This document shows positions 1 through 7,716 of a stretch of DNA of 62,209 bases, one piece after another. The DNA comes from a virus. The notes beneath the pieces were generated by a model. It did no database searches and was not told the DNA's origin. It saw only the letters and a list, made by a program, of their open reading frames with translations. The translations under genes were made by a program, and so were the position numbers. The stretch is taken from IMG/VR virus record IMGVR_UViG_3300032245_001172, positions 1 through 62,209 of that record; one strand, written 5' to 3'. Every line of letters begins with the position of its first letter. The first letter of the stretch is position 1.

Positions 1-24
1 CAGTATCTACAATAAGATACACTG
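1..24. repeat. Short imperfect inverted repeat at left edge
   Basis: CAGTATCT at 1-8 pairs with AGATACACTG at 15-24 apart from two extra bases in the right arm. It lies at the window edge, so its full extent cannot be judged. It may be part of a structure that continues outside the window. Confidence 0.3.
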
Positions 25-117
25 GTACATATATATAATGTCAAAAAAATCAAAAAAAATGTTAAAAAAAACCAAAAAACAGAGAAAAAAGATATTATAA
101 AAATCATTGTCCGAAAA

Positions 118-155
118 TAGTATTGATAATCAATAAGTTATAGAGATTTGTGTCA
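118..155. repeat. 38-bp direct repeat, copy 1
   Basis: Begins TAGTATTGATAATCAATAAG and ends in GATTTGTGTCA. It differs from copy 2 (247-284) at two positions. The palindrome ATTGATAATCAAT lies inside it. The end of the repeat runs into a degenerate iteron (GTGTCAAAATC). Confidence 0.8.
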
Positions 156-214
156 AAATCTTTTTTGAAAAAATGCCAAAAAAACACCTTTTTTATAGTT
201 AAACGACAACAAAC

Positions 215-236
215 GTGTCACAAGCGTGTCACAAAC
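215..236. repeat. Iteron pair GTGTCACAARC
   Basis: Two head-to-tail 11-bp units start at 215 (GTGTCACAAGC) and 226 (GTGTCACAAAC). The same unit forms the three-copy cluster at 279-311. Confidence 0.75.
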
Positions 237-246
237 TTGCCTAAAT

Positions 247-284
247 TAGTATTGATAATCAATTAGTTACAGAGATTTGTGTCA
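247..284. repeat. 38-bp direct repeat, copy 2
   Basis: Second copy of the repeat at 118-155, 129 bp downstream. Its last bases form the start of the first iteron of the 279-311 cluster, so repeat and iterons act as one composite unit. Confidence 0.8.
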
Positions 285-311
285 CAAGCGTGTCACAAGC
301 GTGTCACAAAC
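279..311. repeat. Iteron triplet GTGTCACAARC
   Basis: Three head-to-tail 11-bp units start at 279, 290 and 301. The last ends in AAAC instead of AAGC, as does the last unit of the 215-236 pair. Confidence 0.75.
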
Positions 312-365
312 TTGTCAAAAACTTTGTGATTTTAAAAGTCTTAATATTTATTTTAAAAAAAAGTA

Positions 366-405
366 TTGTGTAAATAAAATTTTATTATATTTGTACCAGT
401 AACCT
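366..405 (+). promoter_or_regulatory. Bacteroidetes-type promoter with GTACCAGTAACC start region
   Basis: The -7 box TATATTTG is at 386-393, with a possible -33 TTG at 366-368. The bases after the box, TACCAGTAACC, are also found after the promoters at 3793 (plus) and 60478 (minus), so the three promoters share an initiation region. It would drive the first early gene at 420. Confidence 0.7.
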
Positions 406-419
406 TATTATCAAGAAAA

Positions 420-671
420 ATGAACTACGAAAAATTAATGAAACATAATCCTACAAGTTTGGGGATTATTACAAATTCTATTGGTCAAGAAATAGAATTT
501 TTTGAACATCCCTTAAAAGGAGATGAATTTCCAGTTATTATTGTTTGTCACGAGTTAAAATTAGCCGATTATACGGATTTTATGGAAACAGATGATATGA
601 TTGCTTCACATAAAGAATATGAGCCATCATTTGTACAAAAAAAGCTATTTATTGGAGGTATTGAACATTAA
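420..671 (+). CDS. Hypothetical early protein (83 aa)
   Basis: First gene after the repeat region, 27 nt from the -7 box promoter at 386. It is a short soluble acidic protein with no signal peptide or membrane segment, and I do not recognise a family. Its place directly behind an early-looking promoter and the candidate origin suggests an early regulatory or host-takeover role, but nothing in the sequence shows a function. Confidence 0.7.
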   Translation: MNYEKLMKHNPTSLGIITNSIGQEIEFFEHPLKGDEFPVIIVCHELKLADYTDFMETDDMIASHKEYEPSFVQKKLFIGGIEH

Positions 672-684
672 TTGATATTATCAA

Positions 685-891
685 ATGATATTAAAAGAAA
701 AAATACAAACAATAATAATAGATGATTATGGAAATTTCCAGAAAATTATATTATTAGAAAAAATAGCAGAAGATTTTGCTATTGAATTTGCAGAGTGGTG
801 TTTAAAAAACGGATTATTTACGCAATTTAAAATAACACAAAGAGCAAATCAAGAACTTTTAGAAATATTTAAAAAAGAAAAAGGATTATGA
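685..891 (+). CDS. Hypothetical protein (68 aa), paralogue of the next gene
   Basis: Soluble helical protein. Its core (EKIAEDFAIEFAEWCLKNG) and its last residues (ELLEIFKKEKGL) match the protein at 888-1142, so the two are tandem paralogues. Small proteins with this EFAEWCL core are common in Bacteroidetes phages and have no known role. Its stop overlaps the next start as ATGA. Confidence 0.7.
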   Translation: MILKEKIQTIIIDDYGNFQKIILLEKIAEDFAIEFAEWCLKNGLFTQFKITQRANQELLEIFKKEKGL

Positions 892-1142
892 TAACATTAA
901 TTGAAAAAATTAAAAAACAATTAGATACTGCAACACCAAAATTAAATAGACCAATTTATCAATCTAAAAAAATAGAAAAAATAGCAGATGATTACGCTAT
1001 TGAATTTTCTGAATGGTGTTTAGATTCAAAAAATAAATTAGGTTATCACGAAATAAAAAAAGAATGGTATAATTATAATTCAGATAAATGGATTACAACA
1101 AAAGAACTATTAGAAATATTTAAAAAAGAAAAGGGATTATGA
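888..1142 (+). CDS. Hypothetical protein (84 aa), tandem paralogue
   Basis: Shares the IADDYAIEFSEWCLD core and the identical C-terminus ELLEIFKKEKGL with the gene at 685-891. The shared ends suggest a tandem duplication followed by divergence in the middle. It overlaps its neighbours by four bases on each side, indicating co-translation. Confidence 0.7.
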   Translation: MITLIEKIKKQLDTATPKLNRPIYQSKKIEKIADDYAIEFSEWCLDSKNKLGYHEIKKEWYNYNSDKWITTKELLEIFKKEKGL

Positions 1143-1231
1143 AATATTTTTTATTATTTCTCGGATATGAATTTATTAGACCAAAATTAATTTGGTTATT
1201 TCACTATTTAATTAAAAAAGGAGAAAAATGA
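1139..1231 (+). CDS. Tiny hydrophobic protein (30 aa)
   Basis: MKYFLLFLGYEFIRPKL then a short basic tail. It starts inside the previous stop (ATGA) and ends overlapping the start at 1228. The hydrophobic first 17 residues could insert in a membrane. The chain of four-base overlaps is the main evidence that it is translated. Confidence 0.5.
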   Translation: MKYFLLFLGYEFIRPKLIWLFHYLIKKGEK

Positions 1232-1386
1232 CAGAAAAAGAAAAATACATAGGAGCTTTTTTAGATGGTTATTTTTCAGATAAGAATTTTCCAGAATATA
1301 ATATAATTTACACATCAGCTTTAGAAAGTGCAACTAAATTAGCAAACAAAAAATGGAAACAATATAAAAAACAAAAACTAAAATGA
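1228..1386 (+). CDS. Hypothetical protein (52 aa)
   Basis: Starts at ATG 1228 behind the purine-rich AAAAAAGGAGAAA, one of the few strong Shine-Dalgarno-like sites in the window. It is lysine-rich, soluble and probably helical. It overlaps both neighbours by four bases. No family recognised. Confidence 0.55.
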   Translation: MTEKEKYIGAFLDGYFSDKNFPEYNIIYTSALESATKLANKKWKQYKKQKLK

Positions 1387-1562
1387 CACCAGAAGAAAAA
1401 ATAAAATATGTAGATGTTGGATTAAGATTATTAAATATTGAATTACATAAAGAATTATTAAAAAAAGTAATTAAAGTAATTGAAATAGTTGATAAGAAAA
1501 AAGGAAATTTAAATGTAAAAGATTTTTTAGATATTAAAAATGAAACAAATAAAAATAATTAA
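1383..1562 (+). CDS. Hypothetical protein (59 aa)
   Basis: Begins MTPEEKIKYVDVGLRLLN and is helical and charged. It overlaps the next gene by 23 bases. It belongs to the tightly overlapping early gene string; no recognised domain. Confidence 0.5.
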   Translation: MTPEEKIKYVDVGLRLLNIELHKELLKKVIKVIEIVDKKKGNLNVKDFLDIKNETNKNN

Positions 1563-1794
1563 TCTAATTTTAGAAAGTAATTATATTAAATTATCCTCCA
1601 TTTATGATAATGCAATTATTGGTTTTGAAAATAAATCTAAAAAATGTATTTATTCTGTAAAGAAGTTAATTAATATTTTAATAATAAATAATAACATTTC
1701 TAAAAAAGATGCAATAGAATATTATTTTGATAATTTATATAAGGATAATAATAAAGCACCAATATTTTCAGAAGATTTTAATTACGATAAATAA
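1540..1794 (+). CDS. Hypothetical protein (84 aa)
   Basis: Asparagine- and isoleucine-rich soluble protein in the early gene string. No recognised motif, signal or membrane segment. Confidence 0.6.
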   Translation: MKQIKIINLILESNYIKLSSIYDNAIIGFENKSKKCIYSVKKLINILIINNNISKKDAIEYYFDNLYKDNNKAPIFSEDFNYDK

Positions 1795-1800
1795 TAAAAC

Positions 1801-2181
1801 ATGATACCAATAAATGAATTAAGAATTAATAATTATGTTTATTATAATAATGAACATAATGAAATAGGAATTATTACTAAATTAGTAACAGAATTAATTA
1901 CAGATATTAATTATGTTGGAATTAATAATAGAATTGATATTCATTATTTAAGTAAACATATTAATCCAATACCATTAACAGAGGATTGGTTATTAAAATT
2001 AGGTTTTAATAAATATTTTGATAAAGGTAAATTTAAAATTATTCCAAAAGCAAGATTAGGATATGAAAAAGGAAGAACATATTTTAATTCTTGGACAATT
2101 TTAGAAAAACAACCAGAGTATGTTCATGAATTACAAAATTTATATTTTGCATTAACTGGAGAAGAATTAATTATTAAATAA
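1801..2181 (+). CDS. LRIGNYV-type phage protein (126 aa)
   Basis: N-terminal NELRINNYV, middle PLTEDWLLKLGF and C-terminal HELQNLYFALTGEELIIK blocks match a family widespread in Bacteroidetes phages and mobile elements, function unknown. A paralogue with the same three blocks lies at 2521-2856, separated by one unrelated gene. Confidence 0.75.
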   Translation: MIPINELRINNYVYYNNEHNEIGIITKLVTELITDINYVGINNRIDIHYLSKHINPIPLTEDWLLKLGFNKYFDKGKFKIIPKARLGYEKGRTYFNSWTILEKQPEYVHELQNLYFALTGEELIIK

Positions 2182-2187
2182 AATATA

Positions 2188-2508
2188 ATGAAAGAAATAA
2201 ATATAGATAGTAACGTTAAAGACAAAATAGAAATTGTAAAACAACAACAAGCCGAAATACAAAAAGTATTTGATTCAAAAATTATTCCTCACGAAAACCA
2301 TTCTTTATTTGAATTTGATTTAAATACAAATGAAATTAGATTAGCAATATTTGATGAACAACCAGCTATTAAGTGGGAAGATGCTTTAAAATGTCAAATT
2401 TCTGCTCAAAAGAAAATAACTAAAAAAGAAAATTGTATTTACATTTCAGCATTAAATAAAAAGAATGTAATAAAAATATTAAAAAGAGATTTCAATATTA
2501 ACTTTTAA
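2188..2508 (+). CDS. Hypothetical protein (106 aa)
   Basis: Soluble mixed alpha/beta protein between the two LRIGNYV-type paralogues. Central residues (NHSLFEFDLNTNEIRLAIF) look beta-rich. No family recognised. Confidence 0.65.
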   Translation: MKEINIDSNVKDKIEIVKQQQAEIQKVFDSKIIPHENHSLFEFDLNTNEIRLAIFDEQPAIKWEDALKCQISAQKKITKKENCIYISALNKKNVIKILKRDFNINF

Positions 2509-2520
2509 ATAATAAATAAA

Positions 2521-2856
2521 ATGGAAGCAAAGGAATTAAGAATTGGAAATTATGTAGATTGGAATGGAGAAAAAGCAATAATAAGTCAATTATTAGAAAA
2601 AGATGTTTGTTTTAAATGCGGTGAAGATTGTTTATATGAAGATATTAATCCAATAAAATTAACAGAGGAATGGTTATTGAAGTTTGGTTATTGGAAATTA
2701 GATAATAAAGATATTCATTTCGTTACAAAAGGACATATTATTTGGAAATGCAACAACTTGCTTATGTGTGATAAAAACGGATTAATTATAAAATCAGTCC
2801 ACCAGCTTCAAAACTTATACTTTGCATTAAATAGAGAAGAATTAATTATAAAATAA
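2521..2856 (+). CDS. LRIGNYV-type phage protein (111 aa), paralogue
   Basis: Shares KELRIGNYV, PIKLTEEWLLKFGY and HQLQNLYFALNREELIIK with the 1801-2181 product. The middle differs and has a CFKCGEDC cysteine pair that the paralogue lacks, so this copy might bind metal. Function unknown. Confidence 0.75.
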   Translation: MEAKELRIGNYVDWNGEKAIISQLLEKDVCFKCGEDCLYEDINPIKLTEEWLLKFGYWKLDNKDIHFVTKGHIIWKCNNLLMCDKNGLIIKSVHQLQNLYFALNREELIIK

Positions 2857-2889
2857 ATAAATAAAAATAACTTAAAAAATAAAAAAAAA

Positions 2890-3132
2890 ATGGCAACAAA
2901 ATACATCAAAACTATTGACAATAAAATTATTGTTTTTTCTGCATTAATAAATCATTCTGAATTTAGAAGATTTAAACCAGTTTCTGCTGGATTCATTATT
3001 TTCAAGACAGATGAATTAGGAAATCCAACTCGCGAGTGTTATGGACAATCGATATCATTAGATTTTTTAAAATCCAATCCAGTTGAAGATAGTGAATTAG
3101 CAAATAGACAAATTTTAGGAAAATTTTTATAA
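2890..3132 (+). CDS. Hypothetical protein (80 aa)
   Basis: Soluble mixed protein preceded by an A-rich leader (AATAAAAAAAAAATGG). No recognisable domain. It is followed two bases later by the next gene, indicating one operon. Confidence 0.65.
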   Translation: MATKYIKTIDNKIIVFSALINHSEFRRFKPVSAGFIIFKTDELGNPTRECYGQSISLDFLKSNPVEDSELANRQILGKFL

Positions 3133-3134
3133 TT

Positions 3135-3356
3135 ATGGAAATCAAACAAAAAATAGAAGCAATAAATCTTAAATTAGAAAAATTGTACAATAAAGGTTCA
3201 AACAACGAAAAATTAGTTGATGAAAGAACTAAATTAATAAATTTATGTACACATGAAGAAACTAAAATTAAAGTAGTTTCTGCATTAGCTGGAATTGAAA
3301 AGAAAATTATAGTTTGCACAATCTGTAATAAAATAGTAAAAGATATTCACGAATAA
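3135..3356 (+). CDS. Hypothetical protein (73 aa) with CTHEE...CTICN cysteines
   Basis: The first half is a predicted helix (charged). The second half has cysteines in LCTHEE and VCTICNKIV, which could form a small zinc-binding fold. No family recognised. Confidence 0.6.
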   Translation: MEIKQKIEAINLKLEKLYNKGSNNEKLVDERTKLINLCTHEETKIKVVSALAGIEKKIIVCTICNKIVKDIHE

Positions 3357-3366
3357 AATAAACAAA

Positions 3367-3747
3367 ATGAATTGGATAGAAACAACAAAAGAATTACCAA
3401 AATTTATTGATGGTAAAGATTATTCTGAAAACGTATTAGTTTGGAATAACAACAAGTTATGTGTTATGAGTTATTGTAAGGTCAAACATAATAATTGTGA
3501 AACACTTTATTACTGGGCAAACGCTTATGGAAATATTGATGGAGATGCAGAATATGATGATGATTATGCTCCAACACATTGGATGGCATTACCAGTTGCT
3601 CCAGAAAAAACAGAAAATAATCTAAAACAAAAGTATTTAATTGCTAAAACAACACTTGAAGCAGTATTGTTTTATATTGTACCAGATAGTTGTAGAACGA
3701 TGGTATATAAAGCATTAGATGAAATTAATGATAAAAAATTAAAATAA
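3367..3747 (+). CDS. DUF551-like phage protein (126 aa)
   Basis: Starts with NWIETTKELPKF, then NVLVWNNNKL and, near residue 75, THWMALPVAPEK. These are the DUF551 hallmarks (W-I-x-x-x-x-x-L-P, VLVW, THWMPLP), a domain common in phages with no known function. The last 45 residues are outside the domain and helical. Last gene before the promoter at 3793. Confidence 0.75.
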   Translation: MNWIETTKELPKFIDGKDYSENVLVWNNNKLCVMSYCKVKHNNCETLYYWANAYGNIDGDAEYDDDYAPTHWMALPVAPEKTENNLKQKYLIAKTTLEAVLFYIVPDSCRTMVYKALDEINDKKLK

Positions 3748-3768
3748 TATGAAATATTTTATAAAATA

Positions 3769-3810
3769 TTTTGTAGTTTAAAAATAATATATTAGATTTG
3801 TACCAGTAAC
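3769..3810 (+). promoter_or_regulatory. Promoter with TTTTG and TAGATTTG boxes
   Basis: TTTTG at 3769-3773 and TAGATTTG at 3793-3800 are separated by 19 bp, the consensus Bacteroidetes spacing. The TACCAGTAACC that follows is identical to the sequence after the promoter at 386. Drives the gene at 3826. Confidence 0.75.
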
Positions 3811-3825
3811 CATAAAAAAAATATT

Positions 3826-4107
3826 ATGACAAATGTCAAAGAATTATTAAAAAAAAACACACCATTTGCAGTTATGCAGTATTTTGAAAGATTTAAAGGT
3901 TCTAAATCTGAAACTATTAAAAAGTACGAGTTAATTTATATTAACAAAAGTAAAAAAGTTCAGTATAAATTACTTTCTAACGAAGAAATTAATATTATCA
4001 AAACAGAAAAAGATGTAAAAATAGTAATAGATAATATTGATGGTAAAATTTTTGAGTTTAATAACTTTAAAGAATACAAAGAAAGTTTATGTGTTGAACA
4101 TTATTAA
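3826..4107 (+). CDS. Hypothetical protein (93 aa)
   Basis: Lysine-rich soluble protein, first gene after the promoter at 3793. No recognised family. Its position makes an early role likely. Confidence 0.65.
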   Translation: MTNVKELLKKNTPFAVMQYFERFKGSKSETIKKYELIYINKSKKVQYKLLSNEEINIIKTEKDVKIVIDNIDGKIFEFNNFKEYKESLCVEHY

Positions 4108-4127
4108 AAATTAAAAATCAATAAATT

Positions 4128-4391
4128 ATGAAAAAAACATTTTTACTATTATCAGTTGTATTATTATCATGTAATCCAGATGAACCAGAAACTAATCAAC
4201 CACCACAAAATTGTGATTGCGATAAAGTCGTAGAAGTATCAACATTTAATGTTGTTGGAACACCACAAAATCCAGCAATGAATTATTATTCTGTTTACAC
4301 TACAATTAATGTATGTACACAAGTTCAAAGACAAAAAACATTTACCACTACAATATCAAGCCAATCTCCACAAATCGGTCAATGTAGATAA
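4128..4391 (+). CDS. Small phage lipoprotein (87 aa)
   Basis: The N-terminus MKKTFLLLSVVLLSC is a lipoprotein signal peptide with a cysteine lipobox at residue 15; the following D/E-rich NPDEPE resembles the surface-export signal of Flavobacterium lipoproteins. The mature part is short, with C-D-C and C pairs. Phage lipoproteins in early regions often block superinfection by binding receptors, but here that is only inference. Confidence 0.7.
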   Translation: MKKTFLLLSVVLLSCNPDEPETNQPPQNCDCDKVVEVSTFNVVGTPQNPAMNYYSVYTTINVCTQVQRQKTFTTTISSQSPQIGQCR

Positions 4392-4405
4392 TTAATTATT
4401 AAACT

Positions 4406-4495
4406 ATGAAAAAAATACTTGTATTTATATTAGATTTTATTATCAATAGATTTACTGACTACAATCAATCATTTAAAAAAGGATTTAACTACTAA
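4406..4495 (+). CDS. Tiny hydrophobic protein (29 aa)
   Basis: MKKILVFILDFIINRF followed by a polar tail. It sits alone in the gap between 4391 and 4507 with a leader (AAACTATG) like its neighbours. A short membrane peptide is plausible; translation is not proven. Confidence 0.4.
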   Translation: MKKILVFILDFIINRFTDYNQSFKKGFNY

Positions 4496-4506
4496 AAATT
4501 AAACTT

Positions 4507-4851
4507 ATGAAACTATTAGATTTTTTCAGAGATTTATTTTCTGATAAGCAACAAGAAATTAAAGAACGTGGCATAGAAATGTCAAAAGTTGTAACTCCAG
4601 CCAGAAGGCAAAAAATGGGAAGGTTGAATACTAAACACTTTCAAGTAAAAAACCATTTAATGAAAATAGGAACAATTGATAGCTGGACTGCAATTGAACT
4701 TTATGGTGCAACCAGATTGTCTGCAATTATTTTTAATTTAAGAAAAGAAGGAATGGATATTGAATCAATACCTTCAACATCTTACGATAGAAATTCAGAA
4801 ATATGTAATTATACAACTTATAAATTAGCACAAGAAAATGAAATCAATTAA
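4507..4851 (+). CDS. HTH_39-type winged-helix protein (114 aa)
   Basis: Residues about 45-85 (KNHLMKIGTIDSWTAIEL, then GATRLSAIIFNLRKEGMDI) match the phage winged-helix family in which 'S-x-x-A-x-E-L-Y-G-x-x-R-L-x-x-x-I-x-x-L-R-K-x-G' is the signature (HTH_39). Likely a small DNA-binding regulator. It overlaps the next start by 14 bases. Confidence 0.75.
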   Translation: MKLLDFFRDLFSDKQQEIKERGIEMSKVVTPARRQKMGRLNTKHFQVKNHLMKIGTIDSWTAIELYGATRLSAIIFNLRKEGMDIESIPSTSYDRNSEICNYTTYKLAQENEIN

Positions 4852-5044
4852 ATTTGTAACCCTTGATTCGATGAAAACATTATCGGAGGAATTATCAACT
4901 TCTGTAAAAAAAGCAACACCAGAAATTGATTTAAAAATATCAAACTATTTAGTAAAAAAAGGCAATTCAAATTTTATTGATTTGTATAATGATTTTGTTA
5001 AAAACAAAAACCACAAAGAAACATTAATTAAATTAGAAATTTAA
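4838..5044 (+). CDS. Hypothetical protein (68 aa)
   Basis: Short lysine-rich helical protein between two DNA-binding proteins and translationally linked to the first. No recognised domain. Confidence 0.55.
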   Translation: MKSIKFVTLDSMKTLSEELSTSVKKATPEIDLKISNYLVKKGNSNFIDLYNDFVKNKNHKETLIKLEI

Positions 5045-5045
5045 A

Positions 5046-5276
5046 ATGGAAACAATACAAATACAAGTAACAAAATTATTTCAAATACTATCTCGTAGAG
5101 GAATGACACAAAAAGATTTACATAATCTTATTGCTCAAACTAATAATGGAGAAAACGTATCTATGTATATATTAAACGAAATCATAAATGGAAAAAGAAA
5201 AAACTTCAACATCAAAACATTAAAACTTATTAAAAACGCACTTCAAGTATCGTTTGATGATTTAATAGATGAATAA
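5046..5276 (+). CDS. XRE-type helix-turn-helix protein (76 aa)
   Basis: One helix-turn-helix domain: RRGMTQKDLHNLIAQ, then a recognition helix region (VSMYILNEIINGKR) and KTLKLIKNALQVSFDDLI, the usual end of Cro/CI-type domains. Likely a repressor or activator of early genes or of the downstream replication genes. Its stop overlaps the next start (TAATG). Confidence 0.75.
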   Translation: METIQIQVTKLFQILSRRGMTQKDLHNLIAQTNNGENVSMYILNEIINGKRKNFNIKTLKLIKNALQVSFDDLIDE

Positions 5277-5947
5277 TGGATTTTTTACTTTTTATAAAAG
5301 ATTTAAGGTTAAAAAATAAATTGTATTCAGAAATATGGTTAAACATATTTATGCAATATAATGATGAAGATGAAAAAACCATAAATATTTATACTCCAGT
5401 TGGAACAAACGCAAGAACATTTTACAGAATTATTGATTATGGTATAAAATCATTTAATGAAAAAATGAATAACTATAATTTAGAAAAGCAAAGAGGTAAA
5501 ATTATTGTAACAAAAATTGTAGAGAAAACCAAACCAAAAACAATTACTAAAAAAACTTCACCTAAAATTCACCCAAAAACATTTGAAGTTGATACAATAA
5601 AAACTTATGAAGAAAATATTTATTCTGAAATTGTAAATTATCTAAATGTAACTGCTGGAAAAAATTTCAAACCAAATTTAAGATTAGCACAAACAAAAAT
5701 TGATGAAAGATTGAAAGAAGGATATTTGCCAGAAGATTTTAAAAAAGTAATTGACATTAAATGCAAAAAATGGTTAGGAACTAAATGGGCAGATTATTTA
5801 ACACCAACAACATTGTTTGGAGATAAGTTTGGAATTTATTTAAACGAAAACATTAATAGTAATAAAACTAAAAAAGAAAAAACGTATGACACAATTATCA
5901 AATCCACAGAACTCGGATGGAATGATAGTAAAGGAGAATCTAAATAG
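5276..5947 (+). CDS. Replication-initiation-type protein with Phg_2220_C domain (223 aa)
   Basis: Residues about 113-205 match the conserved phage C-terminal domain Phg_2220_C (TIGR02220): IVNYLNVTAGKNFKPN, then RLKEGYLPEDFKKVIDIK, KKWLGTKWADYLTPTTLFG and FGIYLNE. This domain ends many phage DnaD-like replication proteins. The N-terminal 85 residues carry a helix-turn-helix-like region; a K/T/P-rich linker lies between. The gene follows an XRE regulator, as is common in phage replication modules. Confidence 0.75.
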   Translation: MDFLLFIKDLRLKNKLYSEIWLNIFMQYNDEDEKTINIYTPVGTNARTFYRIIDYGIKSFNEKMNNYNLEKQRGKIIVTKIVEKTKPKTITKKTSPKIHPKTFEVDTIKTYEENIYSEIVNYLNVTAGKNFKPNLRLAQTKIDERLKEGYLPEDFKKVIDIKCKKWLGTKWADYLTPTTLFGDKFGIYLNENINSNKTKKEKTYDTIIKSTELGWNDSKGESK

Positions 5948-6728
5948 TTTACCAAATGTTTCTTCAAAAGAATTATCTATTTACAACAACGATACTAATT
6001 TAATTAAATTCAAAGACTACAATACACAAAAAGAGTTAGCTTTAATGACTGCTTTATTGGTAAAATGGTGTAATTATTTAGGTATAGAAACTCCAGATTC
6101 ACAAGATTTAAATAATATATGTAATTTTATAAAAGAACATTTTGAAAATTTTAACCATCAAGATTTAGATAATGCAATTATGATGATTGTTACTTCATCT
6201 TTAGATACAGATGCAGAACATTATGGTAAATTATCAATTATATATGTACATAAATGTTTAAAAGCATATATGGTTTATAAAGGTTCAGTTTTAATTAAAA
6301 TTAGACAACAATTAGATAAAATAGAATCCAGTAAAAAAAGACCAATTACTCCAGAAGAAAGAGTTGAAAATATGAAAAAATTAATAGTGTACGCTATTAA
6401 TGATGTAATTAATGAAGAAAAAGTATTTTTAGATTATGGAGATGCTTTGTATAATTTTATTAAAGCAAATAAATTAATTAAACTATCAGAGCAATTAATT
6501 AAAGATGCTATGCTATATGGAGAAAATTCTTACAAAGATGAAAATAAAAAAATGGTAATGGAAGCAGTAATAAAGCACCATAATTTTAAGTCGGCTGGAG
6601 ATATGATTTATGAAAAAGAAGATAAGATAAAAAAATACGCAAGACAATATGTAGTGAATGAATGGTTGAAAAAAGTTGAAGTAGAAAGTTTATTACAAAA
6701 AATAACTCCAGAAATGTTTAAATATTAA
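5886..6728 (+). CDS. Hypothetical helical protein in the replication module (280 aa)
   Basis: Soluble and largely helical. It overlaps the replication-type gene by 62 bases if ATG 5886 is used; ATG 5922 would cut the overlap to 26 bases and may be the true start. Position suggests a helicase loader or accessory replication factor, but no Walker motif is visible, so no function is assigned. Confidence 0.6.
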   Translation: MTQLSNPQNSDGMIVKENLNSLPNVSSKELSIYNNDTNLIKFKDYNTQKELALMTALLVKWCNYLGIETPDSQDLNNICNFIKEHFENFNHQDLDNAIMMIVTSSLDTDAEHYGKLSIIYVHKCLKAYMVYKGSVLIKIRQQLDKIESSKKRPITPEERVENMKKLIVYAINDVINEEKVFLDYGDALYNFIKANKLIKLSEQLIKDAMLYGENSYKDENKKMVMEAVIKHHNFKSAGDMIYEKEDKIKKYARQYVVNEWLKKVEVESLLQKITPEMFKY

Positions 6729-6763
6729 AAAAAATATTTATTTTTACATATAATATTTTTAAA

Positions 6764-7069
6764 ATGGTAGCAAAAGGTAAAATTATTGATATTATTCATA
6801 CTGAAAAAGTAACTAATTTAGTAATAATGAATAAGATAGGAGATACTAAAAAGTATGCACCTATGTGTTTTACTGCTTTTATAGAAATTAAAAGATTGAT
6901 AATGATTTTAGCAATTGAAAAAGGAGATACAATCAAAATCAACTATCATATATTTTCAAAAAAGTACGGAGAGAAATATTACACTACACTATTTATAGAA
7001 AACATAAAAGTAATCGAAAAAAACAACCATCAATTATCCGTTAATTTAGATGGAGAATACATAAACTAA
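6764..7069 (+). CDS. Hypothetical protein (101 aa)
   Basis: Beta-rich small soluble protein (VAKGKIIDIIHTEKVTNLVI, then YYTTLFIENIKVIEK) with the look of an OB-fold, which would fit a single-stranded-DNA-binding or accessory role beside replication genes. That is a weak pattern call. Confidence 0.55.
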   Translation: MVAKGKIIDIIHTEKVTNLVIMNKIGDTKKYAPMCFTAFIEIKRLIMILAIEKGDTIKINYHIFSKKYGEKYYTTLFIENIKVIEKNNHQLSVNLDGEYIN

Positions 7070-7081
7070 AACCAAGAAAAA

Positions 7082-7714
7082 ATGCAAACTAAACTTATAA
7101 TTGGAATACCAACAATTAATAGAGCCGATTTATTAAATGAAGCGTTAATTAAATATTTTGAAGATTTTATCGAAACAGAAATAGTAATTGTAGATAATGG
7201 AAATCAAGATATTATAATTAGAGAAAAAAAGTTTTTCATTTACCGACCGCATCAAAATTTAGGTGTTTCTGGTTCATGGAATATTATAATGGATTATGCA
7301 GATAAAGTAAATGCAACTCACGTTTTAATGCTTAACGATGATGTTTATTTAGGTAAAACCGAACAAGAAGTACTTTACATGATTAATCATGCTCCAGATT
7401 GTCATTTTTTTAATTCTTTAATGAATTGGAGTGCATGGATATTATCAGTAAAAGCATATAAAACTATTGGTGCATTTGACGAAAACTTTTTCCCAGCATA
7501 TTTTGAAGATAACGATTATTGTTATCGTATGCGTTTATGTGGAATCGATAGAATTAACACATCTTATTTAAATCCACTTATATATAGAAATAGTCAAACT
7601 ATTTTAAAAGATTCAAGTCTGAATCAAAATTTTGAAAAAAACCGACAATATTACGCAAGTAAATGGGGAGGAATACCAAGTGAAGAAAGTTTTACAACAC
7701 CTTTTAATAAATAA
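7082..7714 (+). CDS. GT2-family glycosyltransferase (210 aa)
   Basis: GT-A fold signs: N-terminal KLIIGIPTINRADLLNEAL, the metal-binding LNDDV at about residue 84, and AYFEDNDYCYRMRLCGI near 140-157, typical of rhamnosyl-type GT2 enzymes. It transfers a sugar from a nucleotide donor. Neighbours are an LpxA-like protein and another glycosyltransferase, suggesting a cluster that modifies host surface glycans, virion proteins or DNA. Confidence 0.85.
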   Translation: MQTKLIIGIPTINRADLLNEALIKYFEDFIETEIVIVDNGNQDIIIREKKFFIYRPHQNLGVSGSWNIIMDYADKVNATHVLMLNDDVYLGKTEQEVLYMINHAPDCHFFNSLMNWSAWILSVKAYKTIGAFDENFFPAYFEDNDYCYRMRLCGIDRINTSYLNPLIYRNSQTILKDSSLNQNFEKNRQYYASKWGGIPSEESFTTPFNK

Positions 7715-7716
7715 TT

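Larger units (their letters stand above)
118..315. other. Candidate replication origin or partition/operator region
   Basis: This gene-free stretch holds two copies of a 38-bp direct repeat (118-155 and 247-284) and two clusters of an 11-bp iteron, GTGTCACAARC, at 215, 226, 279, 290 and 301. The iterons are spaced exactly 11 bp apart, about one helical turn, which suits cooperative protein binding. Each long repeat contains the odd-centred palindrome ATTGATAATCAAT. The arrangement matches iteron-type origins or partition sites. Function is inferred from repeat structure only. Confidence 0.5.
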
